Made by a program: the position numbers and the translations under genes. 64,000 nucleotides of DNA from the NCBI RefSeq assembly GCF_000015285.1, contig NC_008709.1, positions 2,232,001 through 2,296,000 of the forward strand, written 5' to 3'. The notes beneath the pieces were generated by a model. It saw only the letters and a program-made list of their open reading frames with translations. It made no database searches and was not told the DNA's origin. Within the stretch, counting starts at the first letter, position 1; the number at the start of each line of letters is the position of its first letter. This DNA is from Psychromonas ingrahamii 37. Its GTDB lineage: Bacteria > Pseudomonadota > Gammaproteobacteria > Enterobacterales > Psychromonadaceae. This document shows, in pieces, positions 28,001-37,293 of the stretch.

Positions 28001-28882
28001 ATGTTAACAGGCAGTATAGTCGCACTCGTGACACCCATGGATAAAACCGGTGAAATTGATTTCCTTACCTTAAAACAACTTGTAGAATTTCATATAAAAT
28101 CTGGCACCGCTGCTATCGTCGCTGTTGGTACTTCTGGGGAATCAGCAACATTAGATGTTGATACCCACGCAAAAGTGGTGATAAAAGCGCTGGAGTTTGC
28201 AGATGGACGCATTCCCATTATTGCGGGAAATGGTGCAAATTCAACCTCAGAAGCTGTTTTGTTAAGTAAACGTTTTGCCGATAGCGGCATTATAGCGGGC
28301 CTTAACGTCACTCCCTATTACAACAAACCTACCCAAGAGGGCCTGTTTCAACACTTTAAAGCTATTGCGGAGTCCTGTGATTTACCGCAAATATTGTACA
28401 ATGTCCCTGGTCGAACATCTGTTGATATGTTGCCGGAAACCGTTGCGCGTCTTTCTAAAATAAAAAATATTATTGGCATCAAAGAAGCCACGGGTGATTT
28501 AAATCGTCTTGCGGATATTAAAGCCTTAGTTGCTGATGATTTTGCTTTATACAGTGGTGATGATGCGACCGGATGTGATTTTCTTCTTCAGGGCGGACAT
28601 GGTGTTATTTCTGTTACCACTAATATCGCGCCGGTTGAAATGGCTAAAATGTGTGAATATGCATTAAGCGGCCAGGCTGATTTAGCTAAAAAAATAGATA
28701 ATCAGTTAGCGCCCGTGCATAAATATTTATTTATCGAATCTAATCCAATTCCGGTAAAATGGGCCTGTGCAGAAATGGGATTATTACCTTCTGCTGACTG
28801 TCGTTTGCCATTAATGATGTTAGATAAAAAATATCAGCCGATTGTCCGTAACGCCTTAATTGAAGCTAAACTAATTTCATGA
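28001..28882 (+). CDS. dapA: 4-hydroxy-tetrahydrodipicolinate synthase
   Basis: 293 residues from ATG 28001, preceded by AGAGGAG; the longer frame from 27944 lacks family support. It condenses pyruvate and aspartate semialdehyde in lysine and peptidoglycan precursor synthesis. Visible motifs are GTSGESATL, the catalytic tyrosine in [13 protein letters not shown], and the Schiff-base lysine in [10 protein letters not shown]. The stop overlaps the bamC start (ATGA), the conserved dapA-bamC arrangement of gammaproteobacteria. Confidence 0.98.
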   Translation: MLTGSIVALVTPMDKTGEIDFLTLKQLVEFHIKSGTAAIVAVGTSGESATLDVDTHAKVVIKALEFADGRIPIIAGNGANSTSEAVLLSKRFADSGIIAGLNVTPYYNKPTQEGLFQHFKAIAESCDLPQILYNVPGRTSVDMLPETVARLSKIKNIIGIKEATGDLNRLADIKALVADDFALYSGDDATGCDFLLQGGHGVISVTTNIAPVEMAKMCEYALSGQADLAKKIDNQLAPVHKYLFIESNPIPVKWACAEMGLLPSADCRLPLMMLDKKYQPIVRNALIEAKLIS

Positions 28883-30003
28883 GCAAATTCTATAAATCAG
28901 GCCGGGTAACAACAGCCGTTATTGTTGCTTTATCGTTAAGTGCTTGTGCGCGTTTTGATGCCAGAACACAAGCAAATGGTGATTTTGATTATGTTCAAAC
29001 TCCTAGGGGTGAACACTACCAGACGGCCCATTTTACTCAGAATGAAGCAAGAGACATTTATGATATTCCAGCGTTAACTGAGCAGCAAAAACGCATTGGT
29101 TTTTTATCGTCAAATGTTGATATTCGTCCGCCAACTCAGTTAATCCCAGTGATTGATGGGGTAGTGCTTGAGGCAAATAATAGCGATAAAACAACGGTAT
29201 TATTTAATGCATTCAACCACACTGAAAATATGAAAGACAAGGTTTGGACACTTCTTGAGTCATATATAGCCGCAAATAATATTGAAGTTGCTGCAAAAGA
29301 CAGTAACCTTACACAAATAGAAACAGGCATGTTTCGCCACCAACAGGCTTATGGTAGTTTTTTATTTAGGACTAAAGTAGTAAGGGAATCCAGTTACCGG
29401 TTTACCTTGAATCAGCCACAGGGTGGACAGAATGCGGCTTTGACTGTTGAAGTCTTAAGTTATTCTGAAAAAAATGACAATGTGGATCTAAAAGTCAATT
29501 TAACGGCGAGAAGTAAAAAAAGTATTGAACTGCGTCTAGTGAATGATTTGTTAAAATATGCTTATCAATTAAAAGAAAGCAGTGAGCTACAAGTCGCTAA
29601 CTCGCAACCACTCCCCATAAAACTCGGTTATGATGATAACAATCAAATGGTTTGGATTGTTGATGCTGACTTTATTGTTAGTTGGACTAAATTACCTGAT
29701 TTGTTGGCATTGTTAAGATTTGAACAGGTTGATGCAGATAAGAATCTGGGTTATTACCTGGTTAAATTTAAAGCGCCTAATGCTAAATACTGGCCGGAAA
29801 ATAACCTTAATTCATTCGAGCTTGATAATGCTGAATACTTTATTCAGTTGGGTGAATTGAACAGTGGCAGTACGTCGATAACCTGGTTAGATGCGGATAA
29901 AAAACCCTTAGCAGATGAAAAAGTAACAGAAATTTATTTTAGTATTACCTCGAAAATACGTGATGTTTTATTGTTAAATGAAAACCAAAGTAAAGCGTTA
30001 TAG
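28879..30003 (+). CDS. bamC: Outer membrane protein assembly factor BamC
   Basis: 374 residues. A lipoprotein signal ends in LSLSAC with the acylated cysteine at about residue 23. The unstructured N-terminus after Cys contains the BamD-binding stretch ([10 protein letters not shown]...IYDIPAL), then two helix-grip domains (about 100-215 and 235-345, with [16 protein letters not shown]). It is part of the BAM complex that inserts beta-barrels in the outer membrane. Translationally coupled to dapA. Confidence 0.95.
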   Translation: MSKFYKSGRVTTAVIVALSLSACARFDARTQANGDFDYVQTPRGEHYQTAHFTQNEARDIYDIPALTEQQKRIGFLSSNVDIRPPTQLIPVIDGVVLEANNSDKTTVLFNAFNHTENMKDKVWTLLESYIAANNIEVAAKDSNLTQIETGMFRHQQAYGSFLFRTKVVRESSYRFTLNQPQGGQNAALTVEVLSYSEKNDNVDLKVNLTARSKKSIELRLVNDLLKYAYQLKESSELQVANSQPLPIKLGYDDNNQMVWIVDADFIVSWTKLPDLLALLRFEQVDADKNLGYYLVKFKAPNAKYWPENNLNSFELDNAEYFIQLGELNSGSTSITWLDADKKPLADEKVTEIYFSITSKIRDVLLLNENQSKAL

Positions 30004-30043
30004 TTACCTCCCGGTAATAAAATAAACAGGAAAAACCATTAGA

Positions 30044-30220
30044 TTATTTAGCTTTTGGTTTTTCTTTTTCTTTCTGTAATGCTTTCTCTTTTTTTTCTTT
30101 TATTGCGCGTAATATAGAGCCAGGCACTTTCATATTTGCCGTTTGTTTTAAGAGCAATAAGTTGGAAATTATTATGCCTAAAATAAAGATGATGATTAAA
30201 GCGACTGCCCAGCCCTTCAT
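30044..30220 (-). CDS. DUF2897-like small membrane protein
   Basis: 58 residues read by hand from ATG at 30220, with AAGGA 8 nt upstream. One N-terminal transmembrane helix (MKGWAVALIIIFILGIIISN) is followed by LLLLKQTANMKVPG and a very lysine/glutamate-rich tail. This is the pattern of DUF2897, small proteins beside bamC/purC-type genes in marine gammaproteobacteria. Function unknown. It lies between bamC and purC. Confidence 0.8.
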   Translation of the reverse strand: MKGWAVALIIIFILGIIISNLLLLKQTANMKVPGSILRAIKEKKEKALQKEKEKPKAK

Positions 30221-30365
30221 AATAATTTCCTTAAGAGAAAATCCGTTGCTTGTTGATAAATTATAGCTTAATGGATCTTTTTTTATATTTTCAAGTGCAG
30301 TTTTAACCGTTCAATATCCAAGGTGGGCCTATGTTCCACTTTCCAAACAGGTCTCAGTAAGTATA

Positions 30366-30390
30366 AATAGCAGGAAAAATCCCTGCTATT
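30366..30390. terminator. Hairpin downstream of purC
   Basis: AATAGCAGG (30366-30374) pairs with CCTGCTATT (30382-30390), just past the purC stop on the minus strand. Flanks are AT-rich but lack a long T run. Confidence 0.45.
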
Positions 30391-30407
30391 ATTATTTTAG
30401 AATATTT

Positions 30408-31511
30408 CTAGTCAATTAAACCATACTGCCTGTCAAGAATTTCAATGATTTCAGCTTTTGGATTATCCGAAAGTGTTATTTTATGACCAATGATTTTTTC
30501 AGCAATGCTAATATAGGTTGCAGATATTTTCATTAATACTGCCGCTGGAAGGGCATTATTTTTAGCAAGATCACTTCTCTCCGCCATCCGGTCTTTGTTT
30601 AACAGAATATCCGGATCAGGGAAGTGATTTAATAATAACTGTCGGAAATCTTCTTTAGAGTTTTCTACAATATTCCCTTTTTGGTATTCTGCCGCATCCC
30701 AAATCCGCGATGAATCAGGTGTACCCACTTCATCCATATAGATGAGTTTCTCATTGCCCGCTTTATCCTTCACGTAACCAAATTCAAATTTAGTATCCAC
30801 AAAAATCTGACCGATTTTAGCTAATTCATGACTTATAACGTTAAAGCCTTCTTTTAATAATTTCTCATAAAGAGCAATGTCTTGTGTTGTGGTAAAGTTA
30901 AAAGCAGCAAAGTTATCTTCTATATTTTGACGGGTAATATTGACATCATCCACGGCTGCTACGCCGGGAATCCCCTCAAGAATTCCTTTAGTTGAAGGTG
31001 TGGTCAGTAATTCGGGTAATTTTTGATCTTTTTTCAACCCATCTGCTATTTCAATACCACAGAATTCACGTTCCCCCTTTTCGTAAGCGCGCCACATTGA
31101 ACCGGTGATATATTGACGGCAAATCGCTTCAATCATTACCGGTCGGGCTTTTTGTACTATCCAAACTAACGGATGGGGGATATCTAAGATATGACTATCA
31201 GCGAGTCCCTGATCCTTAAACAGTTTGAACCAATGGTTAGAAATAGCATTAAGGGCAGCCCCTTTTCCCGGTACGCCATTCATGCCACCTTCTGCGTGCC
31301 AAATGCAATCAAAAGCAGAGATACGATCACTAATAACCATAATAGCCAGTGGCGCATCGGCTGCAACATTATAACCTTTTTCTGCGATTAGACGGCGGCT
31401 ATCGGATTCTGTTAACCAATAGACTGAGCGTACTTTACCACTGTGCACAGGTTGTGTGGAGCGAATGGGTAGATCATTATTAACAGCTAATACTTTGTCG
31501 GCAAGACTCAT
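30408..31511 (-). CDS. purC: SAICAR synthase, long form
   Basis: 367 residues from ATG 31511, with AGGAAG upstream; a TTG two codons earlier is less likely. It joins aspartate to CAIR in purine synthesis. Recognisable parts are [11 protein letters not shown] near the N-terminus, [45 protein letters not shown], and the aspartate/Mg region DTKFEFGY. It is the longer bacterial type rather than the 237-residue E. coli type. No PUR-box-like palindrome is evident upstream. Confidence 0.95.
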   Translation of the reverse strand: MSLADKVLAVNNDLPIRSTQPVHSGKVRSVYWLTESDSRRLIAEKGYNVAADAPLAIMVISDRISAFDCIWHAEGGMNGVPGKGAALNAISNHWFKLFKDQGLADSHILDIPHPLVWIVQKARPVMIEAICRQYITGSMWRAYEKGEREFCGIEIADGLKKDQKLPELLTTPSTKGILEGIPGVAAVDDVNITRQNIEDNFAAFNFTTTQDIALYEKLLKEGFNVISHELAKIGQIFVDTKFEFGYVKDKAGNEKLIYMDEVGTPDSSRIWDAAEYQKGNIVENSKEDFRQLLLNHFPDPDILLNKDRMAERSDLAKNNALPAAVLMKISATYISIAEKIIGHKITLSDNPKAEIIEILDRQYGLID

Positions 31512-31674
31512 AAACAACTTCCTATATGAAAATTTAGATGAAACAAGAGTGCCTTGTCTCGGAATAGATTAGATGGATCATAATAGCAGAATAGATTTAC
31601 CGGTGCATTTCAAAAATAGCAGTTAATAATACAAATAAATTTTTCTTTAATTTCATTTTTTGAAGCGCTGCTTG

Positions 31675-31693
31675 GGTAATGATTATCATTTAC
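31675..31693. promoter_or_regulatory. Fur-box-like site
   Basis: GGTAATGATTATCATTTAC agrees with the classical Fur consensus GATAATGATAATCATTATC at 15 of 19 positions and contains the palindrome AATGATTATCATT. It lies between purC (-) and the broken sensor kinase (+), about 100 nt before the kinase. In AT-rich DNA a chance match is possible. Confidence 0.35.
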
Positions 31694-31727
31694 TGTTAGT
31701 GTTCAAGGTTTTTAATCCTTCAATAAA

Positions 31728-31799
31728 ATGAAAATAACCATACTAAATAACTATATTAAATAAGAATGATAAATAACTATGCCAAATAACCATGCCAAA
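31728..31799 (+). repeat. AAATAACYATRCC-type degenerate short repeats
   Basis: Several degenerate copies of an AAATAACTATRYYAAATAA word run into the start of the kinase frame, creating two ATGCCAAATAA starts (31779 and 31792). Only the second is in the kinase frame; the first stops after seven codons. No ribosome site is visible for either. Confidence 0.5.
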
Positions 31800-33442
31800 T
31801 AATAAGCTTTATAAATGTAATAAGCTCAGTTTCAGACACCGCTTATTGGTTATTATGACTCTTTCCGGCTTAATTCAACTTTTAATTTTATCTGTTGCCG
31901 GTTTTATGTATTTAAAAGATTCTGAGGCACAGGATAGTGGTAATACCGCGTTAGGCATCGCAAAATTTTTAGCAACTACTCCGATGGTGCTTGATGCGCT
32001 GCAGAATCAAGATGTTGATTTAATCCGGCATGATATTGAGACAATGCGTAACTCAATCAATGCGGCATTTATTGTTGTTGGCGATATAAATGGTATTCGC
32101 TATTCTCATCCGGTTGCTGAAAGAATTGGTCAGAAGATGCAGGGAGGCGATAATGATGATGCGTTGATAGAAGGACTCTCCTATGTTTCTTATGCAAAAG
32201 GTTCTTTAGGTAATTCGGTCCGCGGGAAAACCCCTGTCTATGATCCCGCAGGGAATATTATCGGGGTTGTCTCGGTGGGCTATTTGGTCAGTACCATTGA
32301 TGATAAAGCTTACCCTTTCCTGTTTTTTTGATAACCATGGCATTGCTGGTCGTGCTGGCTAATGCGGTTATTTCTAATTTTACCGCGCGGCGTTTTCAGC
32401 ATGCGATTTTGGGATTTGAACCGGAGGAATTTGGACGGCTTTATATGGAACTGCAGGTAACCTTAAGTACCATCAAAGAAGGTATTATCAGTATCGATAA
32501 AAACAGTCACATCACCTCTATTAACCAGAGTGCTTGTCAGATATTAAATATTAAAACCGAACAGGTACTGCATGGACATCTAAAAACAGTGTTACCTGAT
32601 TGTGATTTAGCGGATGTGTTGCTAACTCATCATGCCGAAAACGATGTTGATGCAATTCTTAATGGACAAGCGATTATTGCCAATCGGCAGTTGATTATTG
32701 TTGAGGGGGAGGTCGTTGGCGCGGTATCGAGCTTCCGGCTTAAGAATGAAATTACTGAACTGACCAAACAACTCTCACAAATTCGCGAATATGCAGATTT
32801 ATTACGCTCACAAACCCATGAACATAGAAATAAACTGAATACCATTAGCGGCTTGATTCAACTCGGTAAAACAACGGAAGTATTGTGCTTAATCGGGCAG
32901 GAAAGCGAACGTTACCAATATCTTATTCAATTTTTGCGTGAAGCGATTCTTGAGCCGATTATTGCCGGTGTGTTATTGGGTAAAAGCGAAAGAGCGAAAG
33001 AGTGAGGGAATTAGGGTTAGTGCTCGATATCGACGACGGCTCGCGACTGCAGCAACTCAACGAACCTATGCGTCCTGAAGACCTGGTCACCATTTTAGGC
33101 AATTTTATCGATAATGCCTTTGATGCCTGTCTTTCTGATCGGTCGTTACATACAGAAGATAAAAAAGTGTCTATCAGTATCACCGATTTCGGGGAGGAAA
33201 TTATTATCGAAGTTGAAGATAATGGTTGTGGTTTACCGGAACAGTTTAAGCATCGAGCGCTGCTGCAAAGAGGTGTATCGAGTAAACCGGGTCAGCATCG
33301 TGGAGTGGGTCTTTATTTAGTAAATCAACTTATTACTCAATATAAAGGTCAATTGATTATGGAAGACCAAGACAAAAAAGGCACACGGATGACCGCTTAT
33401 ATACCCAAAATACTGACAAAAGGACGGATAAATGTTAAATGA
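31792..33442 (+). pseudogene. CitA/DcuS/DpiB-type sensor histidine kinase, two frameshifts
   Basis: Three consecutive frames (31792-32331, 32328-33005, 33002-33442) together encode one citrate/C4-dicarboxylate-family kinase. The first has a TM helix and the periplasmic sensor (RHDIETMRNSINAAFIVVGD, SVRGKTPVYDPAGNIIGVVSVGYLV). The second has the second TM helix, a PAS domain, and the phosphorylation region with HEHRNKLNTISGLIQLG. The third has ATPase boxes (LGNFIDNAFDACL, VEDNGCGLPEQ, RGVGLYLV). Break 1 is in a run of seven T (32323-32329); adding one T gives FLFFLITMALLVV. Break 2 is a tandem 8-bp duplication GCGAAAGA (32986-32993, 32994-33001); removing one copy gives KSERVRELG. With both repaired the frame is exactly 547 codons, the family length. 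Either a pseudogene, a slippage-controlled gene or sequencing error. Confidence 0.88.
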
Positions 33443-34124
33443 TCAAAATGTGAAAGTGTTAATCATTGAAGATGATTTGGGTATAGCCGAAATTCATCGT
33501 CGTAATTTGATGAAAATAGAGGGGTTTGATGCGATCGGCATTGCAACGAGTAAAAATGAGGCGGAAACATTATTAGATGTTTTAGCCCCGGACTTGGTCT
33601 TACTGGATCTCTATCTCCCCGATGGAAATGGACTCGATATTTTAAGGTATCTTCGCCAGCAGGAGCATGCCTGCGATGTGATTTTAATTACAGCGGACAG
33701 AGAAGTTGAAACATTGCAGCAGGCGATGCGCGGTGGGGTGGTTGATTACCTGCTTAAACCCGTGGTCTTTTCGCGTCTGCAGGAAGCGCTGCATAAATAT
33801 TTAAAACAAAAAAACAAGCTTGGCAGCATAGATGATTTAGATCAGAGTATGGTTGATTCAATGATTTTTAATGCCTTCACCGGCACCACTCAGGGAGGGC
33901 ATCTGCCTAAAGGTATCGATAAAATGACGCTGGATAAAGTGCGGGTGTTGTTTGATCAACATGCACAGATAACAGCAGATAAATCGGGAGAGCTTATTGG
34001 AGCAAGCCGCACTACGGCAAGAAGGTATCTGGAGCACCTTATTAGCGCCGGTGAATTACAGGCGGATTTACACTACGGTACGGTCGGCAGACCGGAAAGG
34101 ACTTATAAAAAAACACGTGGCTGA
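33432..34124 (+). CDS. CitB/DcuR/DpiA-type response regulator
   Basis: 230 residues, intact. The receiver domain (1-125) has the acidic pair EDD, the phospho-acceptor aspartate in LVLLDLYLPDGNGL, T in LITADRE and K in LLKPVVF. The C-terminal helix-turn-helix (KSGELIGASRTTARRYLEHL) and GTVGRPERTYK are typical of CitB-family regulators of carboxylate metabolism. The start has AAGGA and overlaps the last 11 nt of the kinase gene, so it was translated coupled to it. With the kinase broken it may be orphaned or constitutive. It faces prpE tail-to-tail, so carboxylate uptake or use nearby (tctCBA) is a plausible target. Confidence 0.94.
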   Translation: MLNDQNVKVLIIEDDLGIAEIHRRNLMKIEGFDAIGIATSKNEAETLLDVLAPDLVLLDLYLPDGNGLDILRYLRQQEHACDVILITADREVETLQQAMRGGVVDYLLKPVVFSRLQEALHKYLKQKNKLGSIDDLDQSMVDSMIFNAFTGTTQGGHLPKGIDKMTLDKVRVLFDQHAQITADKSGELIGASRTTARRYLEHLISAGELQADLHYGTVGRPERTYKKTRG

Positions 34125-34129
34125 GAATA

Positions 34130-34167
34130 CCCATTAAGCGCAACGAAATAAAGTAACGCTTAATGGG
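34130..34167. terminator. Inverted repeat between the response regulator and prpE
   Basis: CCCATTAAGCG (34130-34140) is the reverse complement of 34157-34167. It lies between two convergent genes and probably acts as a two-way 3'-end structure; no strong T run. Confidence 0.5.
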
Positions 34168-34176
34168 GTGTAGTAG

Positions 34177-36063
34177 CTACTTCTGAGGTTGAAGAGCGCT
34201 TTCTATTTCAGTGATGCTGCTCGGATCATCAATGGTCGAAGGCATAGTATATTGCTCACCGTCGGCAACTTGCTTAATAGTTCTGCGCAGGACCTTACCT
34301 GATCGTGTTTTAGGCAGACGATTTACCACAAGAACCCGTTTAAGGCTGGCAACCGCGCCAATGTCGTCACGTATTTTTTGTATCAGCTCCTTTTCAACAT
34401 TACCGTCCACGGAATAATGACCATCTTTTAATACCACAAAGCCGATTGGCATTTGTCCTTTTAACTCATCATGTGCACCGATAACGGCACACTCGGCGAC
34501 ATCGGGATGGCCGCCCAGCACTTCTTCCATTTCGCCCGTGGATAACCGGTGTCCGGCGACATTAATCACATCATCAATACGGCCCATCACAAACAGATAA
34601 CCGTCGTCATCGATATAACCGCCATCTCCAGAGACATAATAACCCGGAAACTGGGTTAAATATCCAGATTGAAAACGCTCATGATGGCGCCAAACCGTCG
34701 TTAAACAACCTGGCGGCAAAGGGCATTTAATAACTATGTAACCCTGAGTGTTAGGCGGTAAAGGCTCGCCGGCCTCATCTAAAATATCTACCTGAAAACC
34801 CGGGACCGGTTTAGTTGACGATCCTGGTTTCAATGGGAAAGTCTCTAGCCCCAGAGGATTGCCTGAAATTGCCCAGCCCGTTTCAGTCTGCCACCAGTGA
34901 TCGATCACTGGAAGGTGAGTCTTGGACTGTACCCATTCCAGAGTCGGGGGATCTAAACGTTCTCCAGCCATAAAAATAGTGCGTAAGTCGGGCATTTTAT
35001 ACTGTTTAATTAACTCGCCTTCCGGATCTTCTTTTTTAATTGCCCGAAATGCGGTGGGAGCTGAAAACAAAATATTAACTTTGTATTCTTCACAAACCCG
35101 CCAAAAAGCGCCCGGATCAGGAGTTCTTACCGGTTTACCTTCATAGAGAATAGTGGTGCAGCCATGAATTAACGGGGCATAAACGATGTATGAATGACCC
35201 ACCACCCAGCCGACGTCCGATGCTGCCCAATAAACATCACCTGGTTTTGCATCGTAAATGGTCGACATGCTGTATTTCAAGGCCACTGCATGACCGCCGT
35301 TTTCACGGACAACACCCTTAGGTTTTCCCGTTGTACCCGAGGTATAAAGTATATACAGGGGATCACGGCCACTGACGGGAACACAATCATGAGGGGCAGA
35401 TATTGCAACCTGCTCGGCCCAGTCAATATCTCTGTTTTCGGTAAGTTCAGCCGGGTATTCGTCACGCTGCAGAACCACCACATTTTTAGGCTTAAAGCGG
35501 CTATCGGCCATCGCTTTATTGATCAACGGCATATACGGAATTATTTTTTTGACTTCAATCCCGCAGGATGCGGTCATAATCACTTTAGGTTCAGCATCTT
35601 CGATTCTGATCACCAGTTCATTCGGTGCAAACCCGCCGAATACGACGGAGTGAACCGCCCCTAAACGTGCGCATGCGAGCATTGCCATTACCGATTCTGC
35701 TATCATCGGCATATAAATAATGACTCTATCGCCCTTTACCACGCCAAGATCCGCGAGCATGCCGGCCGTACGAGCAACATGATCGGTTAATTCTTTGTAG
35801 GTATACTGCTGTTTTTTTCCACTGACAGGTGAGTCATAGATCAGTGCAGTTTGATCACCCCGGCCGTTTAGAACATGATAATCGAGTGCCAGATAGGCGG
35901 TATTCATCTGCCCATCAGCAAACCAGCTATCAATACCGTTTTCGTCTTTGCTTAATATTTTTTCCGGAAATTTAAACCACTCTATGGCTTTGGCCTGTTC
36001 CTGCCAAAAAGTCAGAGGATCATTCTTAGCGCGATTAAATTCATTTTGATATGCAGAAATCAT
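34177..36063 (-). CDS. prpE: Propionyl-CoA synthetase
   Basis: 628 residues. An ATG pair lies 4 and 7 nt behind AAAAGGA; the second (36063) is better spaced. It activates propionate to propionyl-CoA via an adenylate. The ANL-family core motif is ILYTSGTTGKPKG; the hinge and C-terminal domain carry YYVSGDGGYIDDDGYLFVMGR and the catalytic lysine region KTRSGKVLRR, the usual site of regulatory acetylation. YQNEFNRAKNDPLTFW at the N-terminus is PrpE-like rather than Acs-like. Last gene of the prp operon, 34 nt after prpF. Confidence 0.94.
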   Translation of the reverse strand: MISAYQNEFNRAKNDPLTFWQEQAKAIEWFKFPEKILSKDENGIDSWFADGQMNTAYLALDYHVLNGRGDQTALIYDSPVSGKKQQYTYKELTDHVARTAGMLADLGVVKGDRVIIYMPMIAESVMAMLACARLGAVHSVVFGGFAPNELVIRIEDAEPKVIMTASCGIEVKKIIPYMPLINKAMADSRFKPKNVVVLQRDEYPAELTENRDIDWAEQVAISAPHDCVPVSGRDPLYILYTSGTTGKPKGVVRENGGHAVALKYSMSTIYDAKPGDVYWAASDVGWVVGHSYIVYAPLIHGCTTILYEGKPVRTPDPGAFWRVCEEYKVNILFSAPTAFRAIKKEDPEGELIKQYKMPDLRTIFMAGERLDPPTLEWVQSKTHLPVIDHWWQTETGWAISGNPLGLETFPLKPGSSTKPVPGFQVDILDEAGEPLPPNTQGYIVIKCPLPPGCLTTVWRHHERFQSGYLTQFPGYYVSGDGGYIDDDGYLFVMGRIDDVINVAGHRLSTGEMEEVLGGHPDVAECAVIGAHDELKGQMPIGFVVLKDGHYSVDGNVEKELIQKIRDDIGAVASLKRVLVVNRLPKTRSGKVLRRTIKQVADGEQYTMPSTIDDPSSITEIESALQPQK

Positions 36064-36097
36064 CATATTTCCTTTTATTAATGCCTGTAAAATTAGT

Positions 36098-37291
36098 CTA
36101 TAGAGTGGTTGCCGGAATACGTACCCAGCCTTCCATTAAGATACGTGCGCTGCGGCTCATAACAGCTTTATCGACCGACCATTGGCCATCTTGCAGGCTG
36201 GCTTGTGCACCGACCTTTAAGACACCCGAAGGATGACCGAAGGTAACCGACTGGCGCTCGCCACCCCCTGCTGCCAAATTGACTAAGGTGCCTGGTATCG
36301 CCGCGGCTGTACCGATAGCGACTGCCGCCGTACCCATCATTGCATGGTGAAGTTTCCCCATAGACAAAGCGCGCACATGCAAATCTATTCGCTCTTTATT
36401 AATAGATTTACCGCTAGAGGCAATATAATCCTGCGCCTTGCTAACAAAAGCAATTTTAGGCGTATGCTGCCGCGTGACTGCTTGATCAATATGCTCAATG
36501 AGTCCCATTTTTAGGGCCGCAAAAGCACGTATGGTTTCAAACATCTCAAGCGCCTTAGGATTCGAATTAATCGCTTCCTGCAGCTCAGTACCCTGATAAC
36601 CCAGTTCCTTTGCATTCAAAAAAACAGTGGCAATACCTGCATTAATCATTGTTACTTTAAAATTACCAATACCTGGAACGTCCAACTGATCAACAATATT
36701 GCCCGTGGGAAACATTCTATTTTCAGCATCAGAAGGGTCGATAAATTCGACTTTAATTTCAGCGGCAGGGAAAGTGACACCATCAAGCTCAAAGTCACCC
36801 ATTTCCTGTACCTCGCCATCACAAATAGGAATATGGGCGATAATGGTTTTACTGATATTTTCCTGCCAGATACGTACCACGGCAATCCCGTTAGCAGGAA
36901 TGCGGCTGCTATCGACTAAACCTGCGTTGATAGCAAATGCGCCAACAGCTGCTGATAAATTGCCACAATTACCACTCCAGTCTATAAAGGCTTTATCAAT
37001 GGCAACCTGACCAAAGAGATAATTCACATCGTGATCATTTTTTTCACTGCTGGAAAGAATAACCGTTTTACTGGTACTGGAGGTCGCGCCGCCCATCCCA
37101 TCGGTTTGTTTACCGTAGGGATCTGGACTGCCGATAACACGCAGCAGTAAAGCATCACGTGCTTGCCCGGCAACTTGCGCCGCCTGGGGTAAATCCTGAC
37201 AATTAAAAAAAACGCCTTTACTGGTTCCCCCGCGCATATAAGTAGCGGGGATCCTGAGTTGCGGCAGATAGTCAGCTGTTTTATCCGTCAT
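36098..37291 (-). CDS. prpF: 2-methylaconitate cis-trans isomerase
   Basis: 397 residues from ATG 37291; a longer frame from 37396 runs inside acnD and is not a believable start. AGAGG lies 8 nt upstream, within the end of acnD, and the two genes are 2 nt apart. The family signature MRGGTSKGVFF is near the N-terminus, with DGMGGATSSTSK and SGNCGNLSAAVGAFAI, the latter carrying the conserved cysteine of the diaminopimelate-epimerase-like fold. PrpF isomerises the 2-methylaconitate made by AcnD, so both are needed in this PrpD-less pathway. Confidence 0.96.
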   Translation of the reverse strand: MTDKTADYLPQLRIPATYMRGGTSKGVFFNCQDLPQAAQVAGQARDALLLRVIGSPDPYGKQTDGMGGATSSTSKTVILSSSEKNDHDVNYLFGQVAIDKAFIDWSGNCGNLSAAVGAFAINAGLVDSSRIPANGIAVVRIWQENISKTIIAHIPICDGEVQEMGDFELDGVTFPAAEIKVEFIDPSDAENRMFPTGNIVDQLDVPGIGNFKVTMINAGIATVFLNAKELGYQGTELQEAINSNPKALEMFETIRAFAALKMGLIEHIDQAVTRQHTPKIAFVSKAQDYIASSGKSINKERIDLHVRALSMGKLHHAMMGTAAVAIGTAAAIPGTLVNLAAGGGERQSVTFGHPSGVLKVGAQASLQDGQWSVDKAVMSRSARILMEGWVRIPATTL

Positions 37292-37293
37292 GT

